DNA of 45,987 nucleotides. It comes from Sandaracinaceae bacterium (GTDB lineage Bacteria; Myxococcota_A; Polyangia; Polyangiales; Sandaracinaceae). This document shows positions 1-11,637 of this stretch, in pieces. Within the stretch, counting starts at the first letter, position 1. Each line of letters opens with the position of its first letter. The notes under the pieces were generated by a model. It was not told the DNA's origin. It was given only the letters and a program-made list of their open reading frames with translations, and ran no database searches. The position numbers and the translations under genes are program-made. Location: positions 1-45,987 of the forward strand of contig JAVJQK010000112.1 of the NCBI GenBank assembly GCA_040218145.1, given 5' to 3'.

Positions 1-381
1 GTCCGAGTAGTGCAGGTAGCCGAGCTGCGACGCGGAGTTGACCAGCCGCATGTGATGGCTCCGCCCGTCCCCGAACACGCGCTCGGGCGGCTCGAAGCCG
101 TGCTCCTTCAGGAACGCCTTGACGAACTTCGACACCTCTCCGTGGAACAGGCGCTTGAAGTCGGGGAGGTTGGCCTTCGTCGCCGTCACCGTGTCGTGCA
201 TGTGGTTCGGCTCGATGGTGATCTGGTGCAGCAGCGCGTTCGTCTTCCGCTGCGCCGCCCCGAGCGCGTAGAGGATCCCCTCGTGCAGCTCCGGCGCGAA
301 CGGCGTCAGGAACAGCTTCCGAAACGCGCAGCGCACGGTCAGCCCGTAGGTGCCCGCCGCGTGGATCGACGGCGGGCTCAC
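1..381 (-). CDS. HUH/Y1 (IS200/REP-type) transposase-like protein, C-terminus outside window
   Basis: I translated the minus strand by hand. The frame is open from a GTG at 381 to the window edge (127 codons), preceded by a purine-rich Shine-Dalgarno (GAGGGAG, about 4 nt away). The first in-frame stop upstream is at 466-468. The N-terminal stretch TYGLTVRCAFRKLFL and the later IEPNHMHDTV resemble the fold of TnpA_IS200/REP-associated tyrosine transposases, where a His-x-His (HUH) pair follows a hydrophobic strand; here it is H-M-H. The catalytic Tyr helix would lie in the missing part. The final visible segment (SASQLGYLHYSD) matches the region just before the usual NPV/AG motif. No IS ends are visible, and a short dyad (GATCAC/GTGATC, 439-457) lies upstream. 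Alternatively it is a domesticated RAYT-like protein. The fold assignment comes from motif recognition only. Confidence 0.55.
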   Translation of the reverse strand, partial: MSPPSIHAAGTYGLTVRCAFRKLFLTPFAPELHEGILYALGAAQRKTNALLHQITIEPNHMHDTVTATKANLPDFKRLFHGEVSKFVKAFLKEHGFEPPERVFGDGRSHHMRLVNSASQLGYLHYSD

Positions 382-536
382 GCGCTCCCTCTCTCTCTGC
401 GGCCGGACACGCCGGCGGACTCCGCAAACCCCGATCCGGATCACGCCGCATGTGATCTCGCGGACTTACGAGCCCGGATCGGCGGGGGTGGCGGGCGGAG
501 GGGTGGCGGACGCCGGCCACGAGGGGGGTCCAGCGA

Positions 537-1850
537 TCAGGCGTCCCGGATCTCCCCCGCCACCCGCTCCGCGCTCTCGAGCGCCCCCTCGATGAAGCCC
601 TGGTGTTCCCGCGCGGTCTCGGTTCCGGCCCAGTGGATGCGGCCGCTCGGTGCGCGCAACGCATCGCCGTGCTCCCGAAGCAGGCCGGCCTGGGCGAGGC
701 CGACGGGGCAGCCGCGGCTCCAGCGCTCTCGCGCCCACTCCCTCTCGACGTGATGCGTGAAGCCGGCCGCCTTCGAGCCGAACGCGTCGACGAGGCGCCT
801 CACGACGCGCCGCTCGCGCTCGCGCTCCGGCAAACACGAGAGCTCACGCGCAGGCTGCGCGACGCTGAAGGCGACGAGACACGGACGTGAGTCATCACAA
901 GAGGTGTTGTCCATCGTCGCGCTGACCGGCCCCTCGTCGAAGACCACCTCGCCGCTGAGCCCCTCCTCACGCCAGAACGGTCGCTCGTAGAGGAGCAGGT
1001 GCTTCGTCGTGGCGCCGGTGGGCATGCGGTCGATCAGCCGCCGTCGAGCCGGTGGGAGCGCGGGCTCGAAGACGACCCGGCGCGCCAGCGCGGGCGGCAG
1101 CGCCATCACGACGCGCCGCGCGCGAAGCTCTCCCCCGTCGTGCACCACCGTTACGCCCTCGTCGTCGACGTGAACCCGACGCACCGGGCAGCCCAGCCGC
1201 ACGGCGTGGCCGAGCCGCTCCGCCATGCCGAAGGCGAGCCGCTGCGCACCGTCCCGAAAGCGCGTCTGCTGGTTCCCCTCCTCCGACTCGATCAGCGGGA
1301 GCACGCCGCCCGCGCTCTGGGCGTAGGTGAGGAAGCTGGCCAGCGACAGCTCCCGCGCCTCGACCCCGAAGACGACCCGCATCGCCGCCTCGACCAGGTC
1401 GCGCGCGACGCCGCTCGGGACGTGCGCGCGCTGCCACGCGTCCAGGGTCGTCGCCTCCGGCTCGTCGGGACGCTCGAGGGAGATCCGCGCGCGCATCTTC
1501 TCCATGCGCCCCATCGCGTGGTGCAGAGCGAGCAGCGAGAGCGGGTCGAGCTTGGGGATCGTGCCCCGATAGCGGCGCGCGCGGCCGCGCACCCACATCA
1601 GCCGATCGCCCTCGGTGTGGGTGTCGAACGTGTCGAGCCCCAACGACCGGGTCAGCGCCCAGACGCGGCGCTGGCCCGGTCCGATCCACTGGCCGCCCAC
1701 GTCGAACCGCGCGCCGCCGATGTCCTGACTGAGCAGCCGGCCGCCTACGCGGTCCCGCGCTTCGAGCACCACCACATCGCGCCCGTCCGCCGCGAGGAGC
1801 TGCGCCGCGCGCAAGCCGGCGACCCCCGCGCCGACGATGGCCACGTCCAT
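537..1850 (-). CDS. FAD-dependent flavin monoamine oxidase family protein
   Basis: This 437-residue protein is the usual length for bacterial amine oxidases. The N-terminus has the Rossmann dinucleotide motif VAIVGAGVAGLRAA, followed by EARDRVGGR, which binds the FAD ribose, and GGQW near residue 52. The C-terminus has the signature GRIHWAGTETAREHQGFIEGA, which closes the FAD site. Such enzymes oxidise primary or secondary amines to imines with release of H2O2; the substrate here is unknown. A Cys at residue 381 (SRGCPVG) lies about where MAO-A/B carry their FAD-linking Cys, but the flanks differ, so covalent flavin is only a possibility. No signal peptide is seen, so it is probably cytoplasmic. 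It starts 14 nt after the TPR gene on the same strand and is likely co-transcribed with it. A weak hairpin (503-520) lies just past the stop. Confidence 0.9.
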   Translation of the reverse strand: MDVAIVGAGVAGLRAAQLLAADGRDVVVLEARDRVGGRLLSQDIGGARFDVGGQWIGPGQRRVWALTRSLGLDTFDTHTEGDRLMWVRGRARRYRGTIPKLDPLSLLALHHAMGRMEKMRARISLERPDEPEATTLDAWQRAHVPSGVARDLVEAAMRVVFGVEARELSLASFLTYAQSAGGVLPLIESEEGNQQTRFRDGAQRLAFGMAERLGHAVRLGCPVRRVHVDDEGVTVVHDGGELRARRVVMALPPALARRVVFEPALPPARRRLIDRMPTGATTKHLLLYERPFWREEGLSGEVVFDEGPVSATMDNTSCDDSRPCLVAFSVAQPARELSCLPERERERRVVRRLVDAFGSKAAGFTHHVEREWARERWSRGCPVGLAQAGLLREHGDALRAPSGRIHWAGTETAREHQGFIEGALESAERVAGEIRDA

Positions 1851-1864
1851 GGCGCGAGACTACC

Positions 1865-2548
1865 TCAGAGCCAGAGGCGATAGAGGAGCGCCCGGGCCAT
1901 CCAGCCGATCTGCTTGCGCTTGGTGTAACCCGGGATCGCGCTCCAGGTGCGGCTGGCTTCGCGCAAGGCATCTTTCGCTTCCTGCGCTTCCCCTGCCCGG
2001 TGGTGCGCGAGGGCGACCTTCACGTGACCTTCGATGGAGGAGCTGTTCTTCTCGAGGTAGCGGTCGTACGCGTCGATGGCCTCCTGGTGGCGGCCGAGCT
2101 GACTCAGCGCGTCGCCCGCGACCCTGAAGGCCTCGCCGAAGCCGACCCGCGCGTCCACCTGAACCGCCTCCACGAGCGGCCCGAGCGCCTCCTCGTGCTT
2201 GCCCGTCTCGTGCAGCGCGAGCCCGCGCAAGAAGAGCAGCTCCGCGCTGTCGCGGTCTCGCTCCCGCGCCTGGTCGACGAGCTTCAGGGCCGCGCCGGGT
2301 CGAAGCCGCTCGAGATAGATGCGGGCCAGATCACGGCGCGCGGTGACGTTCGCGGGGTTCGCGGCGATCTGCTCGCGCAGCGCGCGGATGCGACCGAAGG
2401 TTCGCAGCAGGACCCACGGATCGGGGATCCACCGTCGCAGCAGGATCATCACGCCCAGGCCGACCAGCACCGCGGGGTGATCGACCAGCCAGTACGCGCC
2501 GAAGATGCCGAGATAGTAGAGCCAGTAGTAGCCCATGGTCGCTCGCAC
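1865..2548 (-). CDS. TPR-repeat membrane-anchored protein
   Basis: This is a 227-residue protein. The N-terminus (about residues 5-36: YYWLYYLGIFGAYWL then AVLVGLGVMILL) is hydrophobic and probably spans the membrane once or twice. Residues 60-200 form tetratricopeptide-like helix pairs, for example the segments around AELLFLRGLALHETGKHEEAL and GDALSQLGRHQEAIDAYDRYL. TPRs mediate protein-protein contacts; no partner can be named. The ATG at 2548 gives MRATMGYYW; Met5 (2536) is an alternative start and would lengthen the very short divergent gap (39 bp) to the gene at 2588. The amine oxidase follows it on the same strand. Confidence 0.8.
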   Translation of the reverse strand: MRATMGYYWLYYLGIFGAYWLVDHPAVLVGLGVMILLRRWIPDPWVLLRTFGRIRALREQIAANPANVTARRDLARIYLERLRPGAALKLVDQARERDRDSAELLFLRGLALHETGKHEEALGPLVEAVQVDARVGFGEAFRVAGDALSQLGRHQEAIDAYDRYLEKNSSSIEGHVKVALAHHRAGEAQEAKDALREASRTWSAIPGYTKRKQIGWMARALLYRLWL

Positions 2549-2587
2549 GGGTTCGAGTACGCCTCATAGCATGCCATCCTTCCTGCC

Positions 2588-4057
2588 GTGGCTCGCAAAC
2601 CCGCCTCTCTCGACTGGATGATCCGGATCGCAGCGCCGCTCGCGGTCCTCGCGGTCGTCGTCGCGGTCTTCTTCGGCGAGCGCATGTCCATCGATCACCA
2701 GCTGCAGCTGCGCGCGCCCCTCGAAGCGGCGCCCGGCGACACGCTGCCGGTGCAGGTCATCCTCGTCGGCGATCTCGAGGCGCTGGACGGGCCGCATCTG
2801 ATGGCCGCGCGCACGCTCGTCCGTGTGGTCCAGGGGGACCGGACGCTCGCGGAAGAGACGCTCGAGCCGGCGGCGGGCGGCGGCGCGGTGGGCACGGTCC
2901 CCCTGCCCGACGAGGCGTTCGGCGACGCGTCGATCGTCGCGGTCGCCTGGCTCGGAGGCGATCCCGTCGCGAGCGCGACGCGTCGACTGCGCATCGTCGC
3001 CGAGCCCGAGGCGACGCCGACCCTCGGTCGGCTCGCTGGCGATCTGCAGCGCCTCGAGCCCGGGCCGATCACCCCCGCAGAGGACGCGGTCGAGGGCGGT
3101 CCGCCGCCGTGGCCCCTCGAGGTGCGGGTCGTCGGCGGGGCGTGCGTCCCCGAGGCGCGCTGCGAGATCCTCGTGCACGTGGGCGAGCCGGCGGCGCGGG
3201 TGCGGCTCGCGCTGAGCCAGTCGGCCACGGTCGAGCCCGCCCCGGAGGAGGAGACCAGCGGGCTCGTCGCCCTCGCCGCCACCGTGCACGGTCCGGAGGC
3301 GCGGGTGGTGCTCGAGGTCTTTCGGGACGACGTGCTCGTCGCGACCCGCTCGGTGCAGCTCCCCGTCGCGCTCGCCACGCCCTGGCTCGACGTCGAGCCG
3401 AGAACGACCGCGGCGCCGGTCCTCCGCGTCCACACGCTCGGCGATCGCCCGGGGCTCTTCGTCGACGCGTACCAGGACGGGCGATGGCGTCATGCCGCGG
3501 CCCGCGCGAGCGAAGACGGGCCCTTCGCGCTGCCGTACACGCTCGGACCGGGCCTCTGGCGCCTGCAGGTGCGCACCGACCCGTTCTCGTCGGATCGTGC
3601 GGCGATCCGCTACGTGGCGGTCGGGGCGCCCGACGACGGGCTCGCCGCCATCGACGAAGCGGGGGGAGAGGGCCGCGCGCCCCCCGGGCCCGACGCGCTT
3701 CGGCTCGCGTGGGCCGCCGCCTCCCTCGAGGTCGGCGTGCACCCGCTCCCCACGCCGACCAGCGGGATGGACGCGGACCGGGCCCGGCTCGAGAAGCGGC
3801 AGTCCCGTCTCCGGTGGGCGGCCCTGATCGCGATCGTCCTCGGGCTGATCGTGGCCGTCATCGTGTTCCTCCGGCAGGGGCTCGACGCGGCCCTCGAGGC
3901 GCAGCGTGTGATGGACGAGACGGGCGACCCGGAGCTCTCGAGCGCTCGACACGGCCGACGCACCCTCTTGTCGGCGCTGGCGATCGTGGCCACGCTGCTG
4001 CTGGCCTTCGTCGGCGCCGCGGCGCTCATCGTGGCGAGGGCGCATCTGCTCCAATGA
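2588..4057 (+). CDS. Hypothetical membrane protein with large extracytoplasmic beta-rich region
   Basis: This is a 489-residue protein with a GTG start (MARKPASLDW). One membrane helix is at residues 13-30 (AAPLAVLAVVVAVFF), and two more are near the C-terminus (about 415-435 and 462-485). The 380 residues between are predicted to sit outside the membrane. They are rich in Val/Leu/Glu and Asp with regular beta-strand spacing, and contain two closely spaced Cys (ACVPEARCEIL) that could form a disulfide. This is the look of Ig-like or carboxypeptidase-regulatory-like domains, but I recognise no specific family. The gene is divergent from the TPR gene, with only 39 bp between starts. Its stop lies 145 bp upstream of secA. 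The function is unknown. Confidence 0.75.
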   Translation: MARKPASLDWMIRIAAPLAVLAVVVAVFFGERMSIDHQLQLRAPLEAAPGDTLPVQVILVGDLEALDGPHLMAARTLVRVVQGDRTLAEETLEPAAGGGAVGTVPLPDEAFGDASIVAVAWLGGDPVASATRRLRIVAEPEATPTLGRLAGDLQRLEPGPITPAEDAVEGGPPPWPLEVRVVGGACVPEARCEILVHVGEPAARVRLALSQSATVEPAPEEETSGLVALAATVHGPEARVVLEVFRDDVLVATRSVQLPVALATPWLDVEPRTTAAPVLRVHTLGDRPGLFVDAYQDGRWRHAAARASEDGPFALPYTLGPGLWRLQVRTDPFSSDRAAIRYVAVGAPDDGLAAIDEAGGEGRAPPGPDALRLAWAAASLEVGVHPLPTPTSGMDADRARLEKRQSRLRWAALIAIVLGLIVAVIVFLRQGLDAALEAQRVMDETGDPELSSARHGRRTLLSALAIVATLLLAFVGAAALIVARAHLLQ

Positions 4058-4127
4058 GCCCCGAATGAGGTGCCTCCGCCGGACGTTCGCGCAAGACTGA
4101 GACCGCCGGCCCTTCCCGTGCGGCTGA

Positions 4128-4156
4128 TTGCGCCACCCGGGCACCCGCCTTACGCT
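4128..4156 (+). promoter_or_regulatory. Candidate sigma70-type promoter for secA
   Basis: TTGCGC (4128-4133) and TACGCT (4151-4156) are separated by 17 nt and lie 46 nt upstream of the secA start. Each hexamer keeps only three consensus positions, so this is a weak candidate in GC-rich DNA. A GGAGG (4183-4187) lies between it and the ATG, but is farther from the start than usual. Confidence 0.25.
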
Positions 4157-4202
4157 CGCCAGCCGGCCGCCCCGAGACCATCGGAGGCGGCCCCGAGACC
4201 CC

Positions 4203-7427
<3,225 letters not shown>

Positions 7428-8384
7428 TCAGAACACCCGCGGCCACGCCGCGAGGAGCACGACGACGCACCGTCCGCCCTCCGCTTCGCCGACGCCGACG
7501 TCCGTGAAGCGGCGGTCGGTCAGCGCGGCGCGATGCGAGGGGCTCGTCCGCAGCGCGGCCCAGGCCGCGTCCCGGTCCTCGGCCCGCGCGATCGCCTCGC
7601 CCACGTGCCGCGCGCGCACCCCGGCCCGCTCGAGGCGCCGCTCGGGATCGCCGTCTTCGCTCACGTGACGCGCGCGGCCCGCCCGACAGATCTGCGCCGC
7701 GTGTCGGCCGGCCTCCCGCTCGAGCAGGCGGTTGCCACGGAGCGGTCCCACCGACGCGTGCTCCCGGAGCATGGCGACGCGGGCGCGCACGGGCTCGTCC
7801 GAGCGGACGGTCGCGCTGGCGGGCCGCTCGCCGATCACGCGCTCCGCCACCGGCCTCGGCCCCTCCGCGTCTGCCGCGACGAGCTGGACCGTCAGGGGGC
7901 GCGCGAGGTCGGCGGGCAGCTCCACCCACTCGTCGGCGCGCGCCTCCCGCTGCCAGAGCTCACCGTCCGAGGCGAGGACATGAAGGCGCGGCGACGTGAG
8001 CCCGGGGCGCAGCGAGACCCGCACGCGCCCGTCGTCGGCGAGCGAGATCTGCCCCTCGCGGGGGCCGGCGACGATCCACACGCGGCCGTCGCGTCGCGCC
8101 TCGCCGCAGATCACCGTCTCTCCGAAGCGGCTCACCGCCCGGTCGACGAAGGCGTCGCGACGCGCCTCGGTGAGCACGGCCGCGTCGAGGACCGGCGCCT
8201 CCGCTCCCTCCGCCCTGGCGATCGCGAGCACGGAGCGTGCGTCGGGGAGCGCGCCGTGGAGCGACAGCTCGGCCGCCGCGAGGGTCAACGCGGCGTCGGG
8301 CGCGCAGCGCTGCGCCCGCCCCGTCGCCGGCGTGAGGAGGAGCAGCGTCAGGAGGAGGCGGGCCACGGAACGACAGCTTCGCAT
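7428..8384 (-). CDS. Secreted CAP-domain (SCP/PR1-like) protein
   Basis: This is a 318-residue protein with a Sec signal peptide (RSVARLLLTLLLLTPATGRA, cleavage near residue 24). The C-terminal 120 residues have CAP-family features: a helix around MLREHASVGPLRGNRLLEREA, an AAQICRAGRARHVS segment, an ERLERAG-like stretch, GEAIARA, and the end motif SPSHRAALTDRRFTDVGVG, typical of bacterial CAP proteins (YkwD-like). The middle of the protein is beta-rich and not recognised. CAP proteins are extracellular or periplasmic and of varied function; no enzymatic activity can be asserted. It is convergent with secA at zero spacing and divergent from the lipoprotein at 8413 with 28 bp between starts. 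Confidence 0.8.
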   Translation of the reverse strand: MRSCRSVARLLLTLLLLTPATGRAQRCAPDAALTLAAAELSLHGALPDARSVLAIARAEGAEAPVLDAAVLTEARRDAFVDRAVSRFGETVICGEARRDGRVWIVAGPREGQISLADDGRVRVSLRPGLTSPRLHVLASDGELWQREARADEWVELPADLARPLTVQLVAADAEGPRPVAERVIGERPASATVRSDEPVRARVAMLREHASVGPLRGNRLLEREAGRHAAQICRAGRARHVSEDGDPERRLERAGVRARHVGEAIARAEDRDAAWAALRTSPSHRAALTDRRFTDVGVGEAEGGRCVVVLLAAWPRVF

Positions 8385-8412
8385 CTCGCGCCGTAGAGGT
8401 CAGAATCCCGGC

Positions 8413-8928
8413 ATGCTTCGATTCTTCGCCTCCGCCTGCGCGGCCATGTGGCTGAGCGCCTGTGCGGCGAACACCCCGCCCCCCGACGCCCAGGTCCGCG
8501 ACGCGCCCGACGGTCCACGCCCCGCGCCCCAGGCCAGCCCCTCCTGCGCGGCCGCGTTCCCGGACCCGACGGTCGAGCCGACCGAGTGGATGTCGCCGAT
8601 CACGCACGCCGCGACCGGGGACGTGATGACGAACGGGGCGAGCGCCGAGATCATGCTCGGCGAGGGCGGACGCCGCGTCGTGCCGCTCCGGACGAGCGTC
8701 AACCGGGCCACCTTCTCGTGCTGGCTGATCACGGTCGAGGTGCTCACCGCGGACGGCGCTCGCTTCGAGACCCCGGCTCACCCCGCGCTCAGCGAGGGAG
8801 AGGCCGACCCGCTCGTGTTCCACGTGCGCGTCGGAGACCTGGTGGACGAGCGCGCCACGGTGACGGTGCGGATCCAGGGCAACTCGAGCGAGTACTTCGA
8901 GTGGAGCCGCGAGCTCCGGCTCAGATGA
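8413..8928 (+). CDS. Small lipoprotein, unknown function
   Basis: This is a 171-residue protein beginning MLRFFASACAAMWLSACAAN. The LSAC lipobox predicts signal peptidase II cleavage and a lipidated Cys at residue 17. After an Asp/Pro-rich linker comes a beta-rich domain of about 120 residues with two Cys (SPSCAAAF, FSCWLITV) that may pair. No family was recognised. The start codon follows CAGAATCCCGGC closely, with no Shine-Dalgarno, suggesting a very short leader. The last 8 bases overlap the end of the convergent CNB gene. Confidence 0.75.
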   Translation: MLRFFASACAAMWLSACAANTPPPDAQVRDAPDGPRPAPQASPSCAAAFPDPTVEPTEWMSPITHAATGDVMTNGASAEIMLGEGGRRVVPLRTSVNRATFSCWLITVEVLTADGARFETPAHPALSEGEADPLVFHVRVGDLVDERATVTVRIQGNSSEYFEWSRELRLR

Positions 8929-10246
8929 GGATCAGATCGTCCTCGGTCGTGTTCTCGTCCTCGTAGCCCGAGTCGAGCAGGAGCCGCGTGTCCATCATGC
9001 GCTCCTCGCCGAGGTTGCGGACGTAGTCACCGATCTCCGGCACCGCCTCCTCGAGGCGATGGAAGATCTCCTTCGCCAGGAAGAGCACGGTGCTCTGCTT
9101 CGCCGCCGTGACCGTCGCGCTGGCCGGCTCGTCGTGCACGAGCGAGATCTCGCCGAACACGTCCCCCGGGCCGAGGCTGGCCAGGAGCACCTTCGAGCCC
9201 TGGTCGCGCTTGGACACGTCGACCTCACCGCTCAGCAGCATGAACAGCCCGCGGCCCGTCGCGCCCTCCTCGATGACGTGGACCCCCGCCGCCACGTCGT
9301 GCGCCGTGAAGCGTCGGATGAGGTCGAAGCGCTGGCGCCGGTCGAGCGGCGCGAAGAGCGGCGCGGTGGCGAGCAGGTTGTTGAGCAGCCGCTCCCGGGT
9401 GAACTTGTCCAGCGCCACCGCGACCGTCCCGACGTCGTGGCTGACCGCCGCGAGGGCCTCGCGATCGAACTCCAGCAGATCGCAGTCGGTCGCCGCGGTG
9501 ACGGTCGCGGACCGCGGCGACGCGCTGACCATCGCCATCTCCCCGAAGATGGCGCCGTCGTGCAGGGTCGCGAGCCGGCGGTCGCCGCCCTGGGCGAGGT
9601 GCTTGGTCACCGCGACCTCGCCGCGCGCCAGCACGAAGAAGCTGTGACCCGGCTGACCCTCCGCGACGATCACCTCACCCGGCCGCGTGCGTCGAAGCTT
9701 CATCGCGGCGAGCACCCGCGCGAAGGCGCCCGACGGCAGCTCCGAGAACAGCGGGATGGGCGGGAGCTTCTCCGGGTAGACCTGGCCGGCCTTCGACAGG
9801 TCCGCGCCGAGCTTCTCGCAGTGCGCGACCAGCTGCGCCTGATCGGGGGTCGCGCCGAGCGTGAAGCCCTCCGGCAGCGCTCGCTCGGGATCCCCCGGCG
9901 CCAGCCGGATGCCGCGCCCGAGGCGCTCCGAGTCACGCGAGTAGAGCTCACCCAGGCTGGCGAGGAGCGACTCCAGCAGCGGCTCCAGGGTGGTGAGCAC
10001 CTTGAGCGCCACCAGCGCCCGCAGCGGGTGTCCCCCATGCGCGCAGTGCCGCGCGACCGCGGTGTAGACGACCGCCGCGCGCTGGATCTCGCCGAGGGCC
10101 AGCAACGCGTCCGCGATCCGCAGGCGCGCGTCCAGGTTGATCGGCTCGAGGGTGGTCAGCACCGCGTAGCCGTGCAGCGCCTCGAGGTGCCGCCCCGCGA
10201 GGAGCGCGGCGTCGGCGTGAGCCCGCAGATCCGCGAGGGTGTTCAT
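8921..10246 (-). CDS. TPR plus tandem cyclic-nucleotide-binding-domain protein
   Basis: This is a 441-residue protein. Residues 1-95 look like TPR helices (HLEALHGYAVLTTLEP appears twice in degenerate form). Two CNB domains follow at about 165-280 and 295-410. The first phosphate-binding cassette is FGEMAMVSASPRSATV (234-249) and keeps the Arg (R245) that contacts the cyclic phosphate. The second, FGEISLVHDEPASATV (364-379), has Ala375 instead. This suggests one ligand-binding and one structural or non-binding domain. No DNA-binding HTH or kinase domain is attached, so it may act as a scaffold or regulatory subunit. It is cytoplasmic (no signal peptide). The divergent neighbour starts 145 bp away, and the promoter region is shared. 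Confidence 0.88.
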   Translation of the reverse strand: MNTLADLRAHADAALLAGRHLEALHGYAVLTTLEPINLDARLRIADALLALGEIQRAAVVYTAVARHCAHGGHPLRALVALKVLTTLEPLLESLLASLGELYSRDSERLGRGIRLAPGDPERALPEGFTLGATPDQAQLVAHCEKLGADLSKAGQVYPEKLPPIPLFSELPSGAFARVLAAMKLRRTRPGEVIVAEGQPGHSFFVLARGEVAVTKHLAQGGDRRLATLHDGAIFGEMAMVSASPRSATVTAATDCDLLEFDREALAAVSHDVGTVAVALDKFTRERLLNNLLATAPLFAPLDRRQRFDLIRRFTAHDVAAGVHVIEEGATGRGLFMLLSGEVDVSKRDQGSKVLLASLGPGDVFGEISLVHDEPASATVTAAKQSTVLFLAKEIFHRLEEAVPEIGDYVRNLGEERMMDTRLLLDSGYEDENTTEDDLILI

Positions 10247-10391
10247 CCCGCGAATGGTACGCGCGAGCGGCGCGCTCGAACACCGCTTCGGAGCCTTGTC
10301 CTACCTCTGCATACACCACCGGCCATTCGGGAGGCGCTTCGGGGGCGACGGAGGTATGCTGGGCCGAACGCGCAGGACTGGAGCGGGTCGC

Positions 10392-11507
10392 ATGAGCGAC
10401 GGCAGCTTCCCACACAAGCAACCTCAGCCCGATGTCCCGGAGCCTCCTCCCAAGGAGGAGCGCGTCGGCGCACGTGTGCTCGACTTCCCGACCGAAGAGG
10501 TCACGGGGAACTCGATCGTGCCCGCGGGGACCTGGGCGGACGACGCCGCGGACGGGGCACCGGACGCGTCGACGGATCGGCTGCTGCGCCCCGCTGGCGG
10601 AGACGCGCCGGGCGGAGAGGTCGTCGAGTTCCCCCGCTCCGCGTCCACCGCCAAGCGTCGGCGCGTCCAGGCGCCGGACGTCTCCGGGACCCAGCCGACC
10701 CAGCTGCCCCGCAAGCGGGACGATGAAGAGACGGTGCAGCGCCCGCGCTTCCTCGCCTCGGAGCTGCTCCGGCAAGAATGGTGGCCCAGGACGCCGCTCG
10801 AGCGGACCAACCGCTGGGGCGCGGTGGCGGTCGGCGCGGGCGGGCTGGTCGGTGTCTTCGCCATGGGCGGCCTCGCCGGCAACGCGATCGGGCTCGCCGC
10901 CTTGTTCTTCCTCTGCGCCGCCGTCGGGCTCGCGCCGGTCGAAGCCCGGGTTCGCGGCGCCATCCTCGCCGTCGTCGGCGCGGCCGGCGCCGGCTGGGTG
11001 GCCTGGATGAGCGCGCAGGGAGACGGCGGGGCCACTCCGTTGCTCGTGGCGTGCACCGTGCTGGGCGCGTCCTCGCTGTTCTTCCGGGCGGCGCACCGAA
11101 AGAGCCGCCTGGCCCGCATACTCGTGGGCGTCGGCCTGGCCGCCGCCGCCGCGTGGCTCTTCTTCACCGGGGGGGTCGACGGCTTCGTGGTCGAGACGAT
11201 GGACTGGCAGTCGTGGGTGGGCCCGACGACCCGCCTGATGCTGGTGGTGGTGCTGGTCACCGCGGTCCTCTCGTTCCTCGACCCCACGGGACACGGCGGC
11301 GCCTGGATCGCGGGCTTCGCGTTCCTCGTGTGGCTCGCGCTCCACAGCGCGGGCGCCATGGTCGTCGCGGCCTTCCCGGGGCGGGCCTTCGCGGAGCTCG
11401 ACTGGACCGACGCCCGATGGGTCGCGACGCTGGCGCTGCCCTTCTTCTGCGCGGTCGCGGCGAGCGGGCTCTGCCAGGTCTGGGCGATGCTGCCGCGTCG
11501 AGGCTGA
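10392..11507 (+). CDS. Polytopic membrane protein with disordered cytoplasmic N-terminus
   Basis: This is a 371-residue protein. Residues 1-130 are hydrophilic, Pro/Asp/Arg-rich and probably disordered, with the short repeat VLDFPTEEV / VVEFPRSA. The rest holds roughly eight hydrophobic helices from residue 140 onward (WGAVAVGAGGLVGVFAMGG, AIGLAALFFLCAAVGL, and so on). No transporter motif was recognised. The start ATG has GGAG 8 nt upstream; the frame extends 51 codons further but that part lacks a good start context. The subtilase gene follows 130 bp downstream on the same strand. Confidence 0.75.
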   Translation: MSDGSFPHKQPQPDVPEPPPKEERVGARVLDFPTEEVTGNSIVPAGTWADDAADGAPDASTDRLLRPAGGDAPGGEVVEFPRSASTAKRRRVQAPDVSGTQPTQLPRKRDDEETVQRPRFLASELLRQEWWPRTPLERTNRWGAVAVGAGGLVGVFAMGGLAGNAIGLAALFFLCAAVGLAPVEARVRGAILAVVGAAGAGWVAWMSAQGDGGATPLLVACTVLGASSLFFRAAHRKSRLARILVGVGLAAAAAWLFFTGGVDGFVVETMDWQSWVGPTTRLMLVVVLVTAVLSFLDPTGHGGAWIAGFAFLVWLALHSAGAMVVAAFPGRAFAELDWTDARWVATLALPFFCAVAASGLCQVWAMLPRRG

Positions 11508-11527
11508 CCTCGCCGATCCGTCGCGGA

Positions 11528-11557
11528 TTGGTCGTCCGGGGAATCGCGCCCTACATT
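11528..11557 (+). promoter_or_regulatory. Candidate promoter upstream of subtilase gene
   Basis: TTGGTC (11528-11533) and TACATT (11552-11557) are separated by 18 nt; the -10 hexamer matches four of six consensus positions. It lies 81 nt before the TTG start at 11638. This is a sequence match only. Confidence 0.3.
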
Positions 11558-11637
11558 GGATCGTACACCCCAAGGTGGGGCGGCTCCCGTCCGTCCGACG
11601 ACCGTCCCACCGAAGACCATGAGCAGGGGAGCGACCT

